Assembly (NCBI GenBank): GCA_022822495.1
Contig: JAJEBQ010000018.1
Coordinates: forward strand, 53,306-117,305
DNA length: 64,000 nucleotides
Reading direction: 5' to 3'
From: Paracoccaceae bacterium
Lineage (GTDB): Bacteria; Pseudomonadota; Alphaproteobacteria; Rhodobacterales; Rhodobacteraceae
The translations under genes were made by a program, and so were the position numbers. Shown here one piece after another: positions 8,784 through 17,662 of the stretch. Numbering within the stretch: position 1 is the stretch's first letter; every line of letters begins with the position of its first letter. Below the pieces are notes generated by a model that was not told the DNA's origin, ran no database searches, and saw only the letters and a list, made by a program, of their open reading frames with translations.

Positions 8784-8983
8784 GTTTCAACTTTTAGAAA
8801 TATTTTTTGCCACTCTATCGCCTGTATTGCACTTGAATTTACCAGAAATTATTGCCTAATTTATTGGGAATGTGGATAATACTTTAGTGTGGTTGAACCT
8901 CATTGATAGTCGTGTGTAGTTTTTGGTCAATATGAAGGTGATTTGAAATTTCCTGCCCTACCTTAACAACTTCGGGTCTAATA

Positions 8984-10006
8984 ATGGATCCTACAGTGGA
9001 CACCATGCCCTTGATTGATCCGTTTTTAAGGAAAATAACCTATCTAAGGGTTTCGGTTACGGACAGATGTGATTTCCGTTGTGTGTATTGTATGTCGGAG
9101 CATATGATGTTTCTTCCAAAAAAGGATTTACTTTCTCTTGAAGAACTTGACCGGATATGCACCCTGTTTATCCAACTAGGTGTCAGAAAGATTAGGCTAA
9201 CCGGGGGGGAGCCTCTGGTGCGTCGAGGTATCCTTGATTTCATAGGGGGATTGTCCAGACATCTGGGAAGTAATGCCCTGGATGAATTGACCATCACAAC
9301 GAATGGGTCTCAATTAGCTAAAAAGTCCAAAGATCTTTACGACGCTGGAATCCGCAGGATTAATGTTTCACTGGATACACTTGACGCTGATAAGTTCAGA
9401 CAAATTACCAGGTGGGGAAGATTCGATCAGGTTATAGAAGGCATCAAGCTGGCGAAACAAACAGGCCTTAAAATTAAAATAAATACTGTTGCCTTGAAGG
9501 GCTTTAACGAGGATGAATTGTTTCACCTAACCGAATGGTGTCATGAGGAAGGATTTGATTTAACCTTCATTGAGGTTATGCCCATGGGGGACATTGGTAA
9601 TGAAAACAGGCTTGGTCAATATTGGTCACTAGATGATCTAAGGAGCAGATTGGAGACCAGATATACCTTGAGTGATTTGGCTGAACGAACAGGCGGCCCT
9701 GCCAGATATGTAAAGGTTGCAGAAACCGGCCAGAAAATTGGGTTCATAACTCCATTAAGCCATAACTTTTGTGAAAGTTGCAACCGGGTAAGACTTACCT
9801 GTACCGGTGAACTCTATATGTGCTTGGGTCAGGAAGATAATGCCGACCTAAAATCCTTGATGAGAAAATACCCGGACGATAACTCCAAGGTCATTGAAGG
9901 CATCAGGGAAGCTATAACTCGAAAGCCCAAGGGACATGATTTTGATTATTCTCGCCAGAAAATTGATGGACAGGTGGCCAGATTCATGAGCCATACAGGT
10001 GGTTAA
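8984..10006 (+). CDS. moaA: GTP 3',8-cyclase MoaA (molybdenum cofactor synthesis)
   Basis: MoaA is a radical-SAM enzyme that, with MoaC, turns GTP into cyclic pyranopterin monophosphate. The N-terminal cluster motif is [12 protein letters not shown] (CxxxCxxC, about residues 27-38), followed by [10 protein letters not shown]. The C-terminal second [4Fe-4S] motif is [19 protein letters not shown]. The protein ends in Gly-Gly, as active MoaA proteins do, since the GG tail is needed for activity. At 340 residues it is the normal size. A slightly later ATG (9005) is an alternative start. msrB follows after 17 bases. No Moco riboswitch is obvious upstream. Confidence 0.95.
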   Translation: MDPTVDTMPLIDPFLRKITYLRVSVTDRCDFRCVYCMSEHMMFLPKKDLLSLEELDRICTLFIQLGVRKIRLTGGEPLVRRGILDFIGGLSRHLGSNALDELTITTNGSQLAKKSKDLYDAGIRRINVSLDTLDADKFRQITRWGRFDQVIEGIKLAKQTGLKIKINTVALKGFNEDELFHLTEWCHEEGFDLTFIEVMPMGDIGNENRLGQYWSLDDLRSRLETRYTLSDLAERTGGPARYVKVAETGQKIGFITPLSHNFCESCNRVRLTCTGELYMCLGQEDNADLKSLMRKYPDDNSKVIEGIREAITRKPKGHDFDYSRQKIDGQVARFMSHTGG

Positions 10007-10023
10007 GGTAAAGGAGGGACAAG

Positions 10024-10422
10024 GTGCCTGATAAAATAACCAAGACAGACGCCGAGTGGCGAAACCAGTTATCGGACATTGCCTTCAGAGTAACTCGAAA
10101 AGGAGGAACTGAAAGACCTTTCACTCATGATAATTTCCCCAAAAAGAAAGGGGTATTTACATGTATCTGTTGTGATACCGAACTTTTCGATTCCGACCAC
10201 AAATTTGATTCCGGTACCGGTTGGCCTTCATTTTATCAACCCAAGAGTACTGAAAACATAGGTGAGAAAGACGATTTTTCCCTATTTCGTAGGCGTACTG
10301 AAGTCATATGTAATGGTTGTAATGCCCATCTGGGCCATGTGTTCCCGGATGGCCCTCAGCCCACGGGACTGCGTTATTGTATAAACGGCGCAGCTCTTAG
10401 GTTCAATTCCTCGGAAGATTAA
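10024..10422 (+). CDS. msrB: Peptide-methionine (R)-S-oxide reductase MsrB
   Basis: MsrB repairs oxidised methionine (R-sulfoxide form) in proteins. Two zinc-binding CxxC pairs are present (CICC and CNGC). The conserved [10 protein letters not shown] and [10 protein letters not shown] segments follow, and [11 protein letters not shown] carries the catalytic cysteine. The start is GTG at 10024 with an excellent ribosome-binding site, AAAGGAGG, a few bases upstream. Length (132) is typical. It follows moaA closely, and its last four bases overlap the convergent bamE gene. Confidence 0.95.
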   Translation: MPDKITKTDAEWRNQLSDIAFRVTRKGGTERPFTHDNFPKKKGVFTCICCDTELFDSDHKFDSGTGWPSFYQPKSTENIGEKDDFSLFRRRTEVICNGCNAHLGHVFPDGPQPTGLRYCINGAALRFNSSED

Positions 10423-10880
10423 TTTTCAAATTGTCTTTCGGCTGGTGCGATGAGTGCACCTGAACCGAAATTACCAAAACTTCGCAGAATTTGCTGAATG
10501 ACTGTCAAACGACCTGCATAGGTTTTGGTAACTCTTTGAGTGAATTTCACTGTTCGACCATTTTCCAAACCGAGTGTCTCAACGTTGGCCAAGGCCCCAT
10601 CGTCTTCAAAAGTCAGAACAACCACATTTCTTTCAGTCGTCTGAGGTTTTGCCATTCCACGTGTAAACTGCTTGGACTCCATGTAAATCCAGGTTGTGCC
10701 ATATTCTTCATTAACAACCGAAGGATTTCCGATTTCGTTTAACACATCCTCGGTCGTTGTCTGTCCTATCTGAAGGGCTTCCAATTCTTCATCAGAAGGA
10801 ATGTAGCCATGCCTGGTGGTGACACCTGAGCATGCTGCGATGAAGAATACTAAAAGGATAAAGATAACATTTCTAACCAT
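10419..10880 (-). CDS. bamE: Outer-membrane assembly lipoprotein BamE (SmpA/OmlA)
   Basis: BamE is an accessory lipoprotein of the BAM complex that inserts beta-barrel proteins into the outer membrane. The N-terminus has a short positive segment, a hydrophobic stretch and a lipobox-like FFIAACSG with the acylated Cys at residue 17. The core [19 protein letters not shown] followed by TTWIYMESK is diagnostic for SmpA/OmlA. The 153-residue length is usual for alphaproteobacterial members. It is convergent with and overlaps msrB by 4 bases, and is divergent from the yceD-rpmF-plsX block. Confidence 0.92.
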   Translation of the reverse strand: MVRNVIFILLVFFIAACSGVTTRHGYIPSDEELEALQIGQTTTEDVLNEIGNPSVVNEEYGTTWIYMESKQFTRGMAKPQTTERNVVVLTFEDDGALANVETLGLENGRTVKFTQRVTKTYAGRLTVIQQILRSFGNFGSGALIAPAERQFEN

Positions 10881-11178
10881 GGCAATACCAACCTTGAGGC
10901 AACTCCTGAGATTATCGAGTGCTAGACACTTTGTTAAATTACTGCAATTTTCCAGGCAACAAATAGTGCTTTACCAAAAAATTTCAGATTTGTGTCTAAA
11001 CTTAATGTGGAAGTGTTCAAATTTAAATACTGTGGGAATGACAGTATAATCTTAGGCTGGTATACAATCCGAACGAAAAAGGGTGAACTTGGTATTTTTT
11101 GTCGTAATCCTAACTTGAAAAACTGTTTTTACATAAACTTGAATTCGTTGGTAGAAATACGACAACCCTGGAACCCAG
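10881..11178. other. Intergenic region upstream of bamE
   Basis: This is the divergent spacer between bamE and the yceD block and probably contains both promoters. Frames are short and lack ribosome-binding sites. A gene for a ubiquinol-cytochrome c chaperone often lies here in related bacteria; I see none. Confidence 0.45.
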
Positions 11179-11340
11179 ATGAAAGTCAACGATGTTCATA
11201 AGGGAAAGAGTCATGACTTCCTGATTCCGGTGAAGCAAAATAACAGGATGGTTCGCGAAATTTTTGAAAGCCGGGGACTAAATGAAGCCTGTAAATTGCG
11301 TAAGGTCATTCAAAACATAGTTAATAACAATACCCAATAG
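11179..11340 (+). CDS. Hypothetical 53-residue protein
   Basis: ATG 11179 opens a 53-codon frame ending at TAG 11340. It reads MKVNDVHKGKSHDFLIPVKQ at the start and ends with a helical Lys/Arg-rich segment including REIFESRGLNEACKLRKVI. The basic amphipathic pattern could suit nucleic-acid or membrane-surface binding, but no family is recognised. The ribosome-binding site is weak (CTGGAACCC). It lies 100 bases upstream of the DUF177 gene. Confidence 0.35.
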   Translation: MKVNDVHKGKSHDFLIPVKQNNRMVREIFESRGLNEACKLRKVIQNIVNNNTQ

Positions 11341-11439
11341 GAAATTATACCCTTGCTCAATAGAAAGTGCTGTAATATTTTAATTTTGGGACTACCTGAA
11401 TAGTTTCTATCGAAATTTATTTCCAACCGACAAAATCCA

Positions 11440-12003
11440 GTGCCCAATACTACCTCCCATAAATACCCCAATTGGAGAACTATTGTCTTCGCTGAATTAC
11501 AAAGGGACAGGCAAAACTGGTTTGCCTATCGCCTCAGTCGGCCTACCAGAGAACAATTGATTGAAGATTTGGGGATCATTTCTTTAAGTCGATTCAGTCT
11601 TAGGGGTTCCATCGAATCCTCGGGTAAAAAAGATTGGCTGTTGACCGCCCAGCTGAAATGCCGTGTAATGGTGGAATGCCGTCTCACCTTGAACCCATTT
11701 CCCATACCATTGAACATCAAGATCGTGAGAAAATTTATATCCAACTCCAATTTGCTTTTACCCAATCAGGATAATTCGATTCCGGAAGATGAAACCATGG
11801 AATTACTTACTCCAACCTTTGATCTTTCCAACCTGGTGCGTGAGACCCTGTTTCTTGAAGTGCCTGATTACCCTACCAATAAAGGCTCCAACTTTGATTC
11901 GTCTTTCAATGACAAAGAACGTGAAGCGCACGAAACCATAGAACGGGATAATCCCTTTGCAGCACTTGTGAAAGGTAATCCAGAAATTGTCAAACCAACC
12001 TGA
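11440..12003 (+). CDS. yceD: YceD/DUF177 family protein
   Basis: DUF177 proteins are almost always encoded just before rpmF and in some lineages are linked to 23S rRNA processing and large-subunit assembly. The 187-residue protein has the family's middle segment LLTAQLKCRVMVECRLTLNP, in which the usual cysteine pattern is recognisable, and an acidic C-terminal part with NPFAALVKGN near the end. GTG 11440 is taken as the start. rpmF lies about 130 bases downstream, followed by plsX, fabH, ihfA and merR in the conserved alphaproteobacterial order. Confidence 0.88.
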   Translation: MPNTTSHKYPNWRTIVFAELQRDRQNWFAYRLSRPTREQLIEDLGIISLSRFSLRGSIESSGKKDWLLTAQLKCRVMVECRLTLNPFPIPLNIKIVRKFISNSNLLLPNQDNSIPEDETMELLTPTFDLSNLVRETLFLEVPDYPTNKGSNFDSSFNDKEREAHETIERDNPFAALVKGNPEIVKPT

Positions 12004-12132
12004 TCATTGTCTTGAAATTATTCCCTATTGAATTATCTTCTTGATTCGCCAAAATTTGGGGAGATATTCACAACATTGGTGGGTTTTTGGTTCCTCGGAC
12101 CAATGGTAAATAACGTTTTCAGGTAATGAGTT

Positions 12133-12339
12133 ATGGCTGTTCAGCAAAATAAGGTTAGTCGTGCGAGAAGGAACAATCGCAGGTCCCATGATGCCCTAAA
12201 ACCGGGAATTTGGGTTGAGTGTGACAATTGTGGGGAATTGAAATTACCCTATCACATGTGTCCACATTGTGGTTATTATAATGGGAAAATGATATTTGAA
12301 GTCAGGGAACCAGAAATTGACGAGGATGATGATATTTAA
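12133..12339 (+). CDS. rpmF: Large ribosomal subunit protein bL32
   Basis: bL32 is a small basic protein of the 50S subunit. The sequence begins MAVQQNKVSRARRNNRRSHD, as in alphaproteobacterial L32. It carries the zinc-ribbon pairs CDNC and CPHC at about residues 34-50 (the C+ form), then ends with an acidic tail (EIDEDDDI) a little longer than usual. Its position upstream of plsX is the classical arrangement. Confidence 0.96.
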   Translation: MAVQQNKVSRARRNNRRSHDALKPGIWVECDNCGELKLPYHMCPHCGYYNGKMIFEVREPEIDEDDDI

Positions 12340-12407
12340 CTAATCCTTTTCTGCCCATGTGGAATTAATTTATAGGCGAAAAAATTACCGTTATTGCAAT
12401 TGATGCA

Positions 12408-13367
12408 ATGGGAGGAGATCAGGGTCCCATTCCCGTTGTTGCTGGTATGGCAAGGGTTGCTAAAAGGGATCCGGATGTAGCTTTTGTCGTGCACGGTGAC
12501 AAAAGTCAGCTTAAAAAAAGAATCAAAAAGTATAAGGCACTCAGCACAAGGTGTGAGGTCAAGCCGTCAACCAAAGTTATTTCCATGGATATCAAGCCAA
12601 GCATAGCCCTTAGGAATGGTAAGGATTCTTCCATGTGGTCAACAATAGATACGCTGAAGACTGGTTTGGCCAATGTCGCTGTATCCTGTGGCAATACGGG
12701 TGCCCTCATGGCCATGTCAATGCTTAACTTGAGGAAAGCTGCAGGTGTATCTAGACCAGCCATTGCCTGTCTTTGCCCTTCATCCAATGAGAGCGGGTTC
12801 AACGTTTTGCTTGATGCTGGTGCTGACATCAAGGCCGATGAAAGGGATTTGCTGTGCTATTCTATCTTGGGCACCAAGTTTGCCCAAAATGGTTTTTCCA
12901 TCGTAAAACCACGCATTGGTCTTTTGAATGTTGGTACAGAATCACACAAGGGAAGGTCAGAAATCAAAAATGCCTATAATCTGATATCGGAGAATGAAGA
13001 AGCGAATGGTTACAACTTTATCGGTTTTGTTGAAGGTACCGATATCTTTTCTGATGAGGTTGATGTCATTGTTACGGACGGGTTTACTGGCAACACTGCG
13101 ATCAAAAGCTCCGAAGGTGCGGCAAAAATAATCCGAAATCAGCTCCGTCAGGCATTCACTCATTCCCCTTTTTCTCGTATTGGCGGTTTCTTTGCTTACA
13201 CCTCACTCAGAAGATTTTTCAAACGCATTGATCCCAGAAGGTCCAATGGTGGTGTGTTTCTTGGGTTGAACGGCATTGTTATAAAAGCCCATGGAGGGTC
13301 TGACCCTGTTGGCATTGAGGCAGCCATCAATTTGGGTGTTAAATTGGCAAGGTCGAAATCTTTTTGA
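12408..13367 (+). CDS. plsX: Phosphate acyltransferase PlsX
   Basis: PlsX makes acyl-phosphate from acyl-ACP for phospholipid synthesis. MGGDQGP, ALRNGKDSS, SCGNTGALMAMSML and FVEGTDIF are conserved landmarks. The first canonical start is ATG 12408, which would begin the protein at MGGDQGP. However, the family's first beta strand is present in frame just upstream: codons 12384-12407 read ITVIAIDA. The open frame begins after a TAA at 12366-12368 and holds no ATG, GTG or TTG before 12408. Translation may therefore begin at a rare codon (ATT 12384 or ATA 12372), or the protein is shortened. From ATG 12408 it has 319 residues; PlsX is usually 330-350. Confidence 0.93.
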   Translation: MGGDQGPIPVVAGMARVAKRDPDVAFVVHGDKSQLKKRIKKYKALSTRCEVKPSTKVISMDIKPSIALRNGKDSSMWSTIDTLKTGLANVAVSCGNTGALMAMSMLNLRKAAGVSRPAIACLCPSSNESGFNVLLDAGADIKADERDLLCYSILGTKFAQNGFSIVKPRIGLLNVGTESHKGRSEIKNAYNLISENEEANGYNFIGFVEGTDIFSDEVDVIVTDGFTGNTAIKSSEGAAKIIRNQLRQAFTHSPFSRIGGFFAYTSLRRFFKRIDPRRSNGGVFLGLNGIVIKAHGGSDPVGIEAAINLGVKLARSKSF

Positions 13368-13421
13368 TATAATTGTTGCGTTTGAATTCAGTTTAAGTCA
13401 TGGCGAGCAGATTATATTAAT

Positions 13422-14399
13422 ATGAGTACTCTAAGGACTGTTGTTACCGGCACGGGTCATTATCTTCCAAAAAGAGTTGTTCCCAACAGCTATTTCGAGG
13501 ATTTTATTGATACTTCCGATGAGTGGATAACAACACGTACCGGAATTAAAACCAGGTACTATGCCGCATCTGATGAAACCACTTCTTCATTGGGGTTAAA
13601 GGCAGCTGAAAGCGCCTTGGCAAAAAGCGGAAATAAACCTGAAGATATCGATTTGGTGATTGTGGCCACCTCCACCTCGGATCATACATTTCCATCGACA
13701 GCAACCCAAATTCAAAGCGGATTGGGGATTACCACGGGTTATGCCTTTGATATTCAAGCTGTTTGCGCAGGTTTTGTTTTTGCTCTGGCCAATGCCAATG
13801 CCCTGATAAAAGCAGGTGAAGCAAGTAAGGCCCTGGTGATCGGTGCTGAAACCTTTTCACGAATTATGGATTGGGAAGACAGAACAACCTGTATCCTGTT
13901 TGGTGATGGGGCTGGTGCCATTGTGCTCGAATCTGATAATATGGTCAATGGATCCCAAGACCGCGGTGTATTGGCGACAGATTTACATTCTGATGGCCGC
14001 TTCAAGGATATCCTTTATGTTGATGGCGGGGTCTCGACGACCAAAACCACTGGATATTTAAGGATGAAAGGGCGGGAGGTTTTCAGACATGCTGTTTCAA
14101 AACTGGTTACCTCAACGGAACAGGTACTGAACAAGGCAAATATTAAAAGCTCTGAGATTGACTGGGCGGTACCCCACCAGGCAAACGTTCGAATTATTCA
14201 ATCAGCAACACAAAAATTAAATATTCCCCTTGATAAAGTAATCGTGACTCTTGAACAGCACGGTAATACATCCGCTGCCTCTATCCCGATTTCTCTTTCT
14301 GTTGCAAGTGACAAAGGCAAGTTCAAGAAGGGAGATTTGATTCTTTCTCATGCCATAGGTGGTGGACTTTGTTGGGGTTCCTTTCTGCTAAGGTGGTAA
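13422..14399 (+). CDS. fabH: Beta-ketoacyl-ACP synthase III FabH
   Basis: FabH starts fatty-acid synthesis by condensing acetyl-CoA with malonyl-ACP. The catalytic triad is visible: Cys in DIQAVCAGFVFAL, His in VPHQANVRI and Asn in EQHGNTSAAS. The N-terminus has DTSDEWITTRTGIKTRY, diagnostic of KAS III. At 325 residues it is full length. It lies 54 bases after plsX and is followed by ihfA. Confidence 0.97.
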   Translation: MSTLRTVVTGTGHYLPKRVVPNSYFEDFIDTSDEWITTRTGIKTRYYAASDETTSSLGLKAAESALAKSGNKPEDIDLVIVATSTSDHTFPSTATQIQSGLGITTGYAFDIQAVCAGFVFALANANALIKAGEASKALVIGAETFSRIMDWEDRTTCILFGDGAGAIVLESDNMVNGSQDRGVLATDLHSDGRFKDILYVDGGVSTTKTTGYLRMKGREVFRHAVSKLVTSTEQVLNKANIKSSEIDWAVPHQANVRIIQSATQKLNIPLDKVIVTLEQHGNTSAASIPISLSVASDKGKFKKGDLILSHAIGGGLCWGSFLLRW

Positions 14400-14502
14400 T
14401 TGCTATACTATTTGGGCTAGTTTCTCGATTGCCTAATTCCTCCAGGTGCGTTAATCTGATAGAATTGCCCTTCCCCCATAAATAATCAAAGGGAAATAAA
14501 GA

Positions 14503-14796
14503 ATGGGAAAAGAGTTTTACGTAAAAAAGGATCTGGTAAATCTTCTTCATAATCGCTTTGGGATTCCAAAACCTGAGTGCTTTGAATTTGTCAATTCTAT
14601 TTTCCAGGAAATGACCGACAAACTGGCCAAAGGGGAACAGGTGAAAATTCCCTCATTTGGAACTTTTCAGGTCAAATTCCAGGCCAGCAAGGACATGTAC
14701 GACATGAATACCGGGAAGGAACGGACCACCGAGGCAAAATACAAGGTCAGATTCATTCCGTCTGACAAACTTAAACAACAGGTGAACAGGGGTTAA
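14503..14796 (+). CDS. ihfA: Integration host factor alpha-type subunit (divergent HU/IHF protein)
   Basis: IHF bends DNA and assists recombination, replication and transcription. The position between fabH and a merR gene, and the HU/IHF fold, support IhfA. Fold landmarks are KKDLVNLLHNRFG, GEQVKIPSFGTFQVK and VRFIPSDKLKQ. The arm region is unusual. Where IHF and HU carry (G)RNPKTGE, with the proline that wedges between base pairs, this protein has DMYDMNTGKERTT, so that proline is a methionine. Length is 97 residues, near the usual 98-105. merR follows after 10 bases. Confidence 0.88.
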   Translation: MGKEFYVKKDLVNLLHNRFGIPKPECFEFVNSIFQEMTDKLAKGEQVKIPSFGTFQVKFQASKDMYDMNTGKERTTEAKYKVRFIPSDKLKQQVNRG

Positions 14797-14806
14797 AGGT
14801 TCCATT

Positions 14807-15361
14807 TTGTCCAACAAAGAACCAAAACACAAATTGATTGGAACAGTTTCCAAAGAACTAGGGGTTGATCAATCAACCCTGAGGTATTGGGAGACAAAAT
14901 TCCCTATCGCCAAACCGGAGTTTCAGGACAAAAAGCGTATCTATGACGAAAAAATCATCATCATTTTGAAAGGTATACATTTCCTGATTACCAAAAAGGG
15001 GTATACAATAAGGAAGGTCCAAAGGCTCATTGAGGAAGAAGGTCGGGAATATATTGCAGAAATCACCGAGTTTCCACTCATGCGAAAAACCATACCGGAT
15101 GAAACCACTGCTAAAGTGCAATTTAAAAGCCTGTTGCCCGAGGAGACCAATCCCCTACATGAAAATGATTCAACATCCGAAACCTCCACTTCAACCAAAA
15201 TTGTAGATTTGACATCGTTGCGCACTATTCTTTACTCGGCAAGTTTTGGGATAAGTCTGGATATCCCGGAGGATGGTAAAGTTAAGGTAAACAAATCAGT
15301 TAAGAATGAATTAAAGAATCTTTACAGAAAACTGGATCATATAAATTCCCGCATGGCCTGA
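14807..15361 (+). CDS. MerR-family transcriptional regulator
   Basis: The winged-helix MerR DNA-binding domain is N-terminal: IGTVSKELGVDQSTLRYWET followed by FPIAKPEF and the basic helix IRKVQRLIEEEG (to about residue 80). The remainder (about 100 residues) has no clear ligand domain and contains a Ser/Thr-rich linker. This type, paired with ihfA and a downstream tRNA-Pro, is conserved in alphaproteobacteria; its targets are not known to me. The start is TTG 14807 with AAAGG upstream. Confidence 0.9.
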   Translation: MSNKEPKHKLIGTVSKELGVDQSTLRYWETKFPIAKPEFQDKKRIYDEKIIIILKGIHFLITKKGYTIRKVQRLIEEEGREYIAEITEFPLMRKTIPDETTAKVQFKSLLPEETNPLHENDSTSETSTSTKIVDLTSLRTILYSASFGISLDIPEDGKVKVNKSVKNELKNLYRKLDHINSRMA

Positions 15362-15443
15362 TTTATTGTTTGAAGAAATGTACCAATATATTATATCTCT
15401 CCTATGGTGTTGGAAATCGCAATTTCTTACAAATCCATGAAGT

Positions 15444-15521
15444 CGGGCCATAGCGCAGCCTGGTTAGCGCGTTCGTCTGGGGGGCGAGAGGTCGTGAGTT
15501 CAAATCTCACTGGCCCGACCA
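15444..15521 (+). tRNA. tRNA-Pro (anticodon GGG)
   Basis: The acceptor arms CGGGCCA (15444-15450) and TGGCCCG (15511-15517) pair over seven bases and are followed by ACCA, so the CCA end is encoded. The D-arm is GCGC-AGCCTGGTTA-GCGC. The anticodon loop CTGGGGG gives anticodon GGG, and the T-arm contains GTTCAAATC. Its place after merR matches the conserved order in related genomes. Confidence 0.96.
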
Positions 15522-15552
15522 TTTTTGGGATGTATTCAGGTAAGGACATCAG

Positions 15553-16656
15553 TTGCTAATGGCGAAAACCCTATTCGAACCTAAAGGAATCCTTCCCGAC
15601 AGGTTGATCAGTCTGATGTGCAATGAGGGCATAATCCACAGCCACCAGGAAATCAGCCCAAGTCAGATCCAGCCGGCAAGCCTTGATTTACGCTTGGGAA
15701 GCAAAGCCTACCGGGTACGAGTATCTTTCCTTACCAACAAACAGGGACGCATAATTGATCGCATTCAAGAGTTCGGAATGCACACGATCAATATTGAACG
15801 AGGTGCTGTACTGGAAAAGGGTTGTGTCTATGTCATTCCCCTTTTGGAGTCTTTAAACCTGCCGCGTGGTATTTCGGGCGTTGCCAACGCCAAGAGCACA
15901 ACGGGAAGGCTTGACCTCTTGACCCGGTTGATCACAGATTTCGGATCCGAATTTGACCGCATTGAAGATGGTTACAAGGGCCCTTTGTATGCTGAGGTTT
16001 GCCCCCGTTCCTTTTCGGTTTGCGTCAAACAGGGAACCCTCTTGAACCAGGTCCGTTTCAGTAACGGTACCAACCAATTAACTGGCGATGACTTCCAGAA
16101 TATTTGTCTTGCCAATAAAACTAGCATAAAAGAGGTGAATCTTGATCAAGGGTTGGATTTTTCTGTTGACCTCAGCCTTGCAAATGATCTCGTCGGTTAT
16201 AGAGCCAAACAACATACTGGTATAATTGATTTATCCCATTCCAACCATTATGACCCCAATGACTTTTGGGATCCGGTTTATGCCAGCAAAAAGCAGATCA
16301 TACTTGATCCGGGGTCATTCTATATTCTGGCCAGCCAGGAAGAGGTAACCATCCCGCCGGGATATGCCGCTGAAATGACACCTTACCTGCCAATGGTGGG
16401 CGAGTTCCGAGTACATTATGCTGGTTTCTTCGACCCAGGTTTCGGCTATAAGGGAACTGGTGGTGCCGGTTCAAGGGGGGTATTGGAAGTTCGCTGCCAT
16501 GAGGTGCCATTTTTACTCGAACATGGTCAAAAGATGGGGAAATTGGTTTTTGAGAAAATGATGGCTGAACCAGCCAATCCCTATGGATCACAAAATTATT
16601 CCAACTATCAGGGCCAGAGGCTCAAATTATCACGTCATTTCAAGGTTACAATTTAA
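15553..16656 (+). CDS. dcd: 2'-deoxycytidine 5'-triphosphate deaminase (long form)
   Basis: This enzyme deaminates dCTP to dUTP for thymidylate supply. It is the long, two-lobed form typical of alphaproteobacteria (367 residues, about twice the enterobacterial length). Both halves carry dUTPase-fold signatures: IQPASLDLRLG and GVANAKSTTGRLD in the first, and DPGSFYILAS and YAGFFDPGFGY in the second. TTG 15553 has AAGGA at good spacing, and ATG 15559 is two codons later. Its 3' end overlaps the convergent nagZ by 11 bases. Confidence 0.93.
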   Translation: MLMAKTLFEPKGILPDRLISLMCNEGIIHSHQEISPSQIQPASLDLRLGSKAYRVRVSFLTNKQGRIIDRIQEFGMHTINIERGAVLEKGCVYVIPLLESLNLPRGISGVANAKSTTGRLDLLTRLITDFGSEFDRIEDGYKGPLYAEVCPRSFSVCVKQGTLLNQVRFSNGTNQLTGDDFQNICLANKTSIKEVNLDQGLDFSVDLSLANDLVGYRAKQHTGIIDLSHSNHYDPNDFWDPVYASKKQIILDPGSFYILASQEEVTIPPGYAAEMTPYLPMVGEFRVHYAGFFDPGFGYKGTGGAGSRGVLEVRCHEVPFLLEHGQKMGKLVFEKMMAEPANPYGSQNYSNYQGQRLKLSRHFKVTI

Positions 16657-17662
16657 AGCCTGCTTTAAAATCCGCCAACATGGAATAATCCTTGAGCAAT
16701 TTTTCCGTATCAACGTCTTCTGGCTTTTGACGTGAATTCAAGGCCTTCTCTGAACGCCTTTGAAGAGAATCATCCATGAAGCCAACGGCCTTAACGATTG
16801 TAGCCATTTCTGGTATTTCTCCATTACAGTGAAGAATAATATCGCATCCGGCCTCAACCGACTTCCGCGCTCTTGAATCTATACTGCCTCCGAGTGCAGC
16901 CATTGACAGATCATCAGTCATCAACAAACCATCAAAACCAATGTGGGATCGTATTATATCGACCAGGCCTTTTGAAGTTGTCACGGGATTATCGGGATCT
17001 ATTGCAGGATAGAGCACATGAGCGGTCATTCCCAGGGGAATGGCGTTCAAACTCTTGAAGGACACAAAATCGCTTATCTTAAGATCCTCTAAGGATTTTT
17101 GGCAAACAGGCAGTTCCTCATGGCTGTCTTTGTTTGTACTCCCGTGTCCTGGTATATGTTTTAGTACGGGTAGCACACCTCCATGCAGGCATGCCTCAGC
17201 CACTTCTTTGGCTATGGCCGCGACGGCTTCTGGTTGTGTACCATAGCATCGGTTTTTCAATACGGGATGCGTGGTATCCGATGACAGATCCGCGATTGGT
17301 ACACAGTTTGTATCTATACCCAAATCCATCAGTTCAGAGGCAATATAGCGATAACGAAGCCACATAACCTTTTTCGCCACCTTGAGTGGCAACCGATTAC
17401 ATATATCCAGAGGCGGTTCCCATTCCTGCCATTCAGGGTGTTCCAGTCTTTGGACCCTTCCGCCCTCTTGATCAATAAGAACAGGGGCAAAATACCCTAC
17501 TGTTGCACGCAATTCATCTGTGAGCTTACGAATTTGGCTTTTGTTTTTCAGATTTCGGGTGAAGAGAATAAAACCAAAGGGTTTGACATCCCTGAAGAAA
17601 GCTCTTTCGTCTTTGGTAAGACGAGTCCCTGCACAACCAAAGATATACCTGCCATAATTCAT
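16646..17662 (-). CDS. nagZ: Beta-N-acetylhexosaminidase NagZ
   Basis: NagZ removes N-acetylglucosamine from anhydromuropeptides during cell-wall recycling in the cytoplasm. Family GH3 landmarks are LIDQEGGRVQRLEHPEW, KHIPGHGSTNKDSHEELP (with the catalytic His/Asp loop) and LLMTDDLSMAALGG with the nucleophile Asp. I place the start at ATG 17662, whose ATGA overlaps the stop of the upstream SPOR gene. The open frame extends 19 codons further upstream without family similarity. That gives 338 residues, the usual size. It is the last gene of the argS-SPOR-nagZ unit. Confidence 0.95.
   Translation of the reverse strand: MNYGRYIFGCAGTRLTKDERAFFRDVKPFGFILFTRNLKNKSQIRKLTDELRATVGYFAPVLIDQEGGRVQRLEHPEWQEWEPPLDICNRLPLKVAKKVMWLRYRYIASELMDLGIDTNCVPIADLSSDTTHPVLKNRCYGTQPEAVAAIAKEVAEACLHGGVLPVLKHIPGHGSTNKDSHEELPVCQKSLEDLKISDFVSFKSLNAIPLGMTAHVLYPAIDPDNPVTTSKGLVDIIRSHIGFDGLLMTDDLSMAALGGSIDSRARKSVEAGCDIILHCNGEIPEMATIVKAVGFMDDSLQRRSEKALNSRQKPEDVDTEKLLKDYSMLADFKAGFKL

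Noticed and set aside
10992..11201. 69-codon frame ahead of yceD
   Set aside because: No ribosome-binding site, no conserved pattern, and overlaps the more plausible 53-codon frame.
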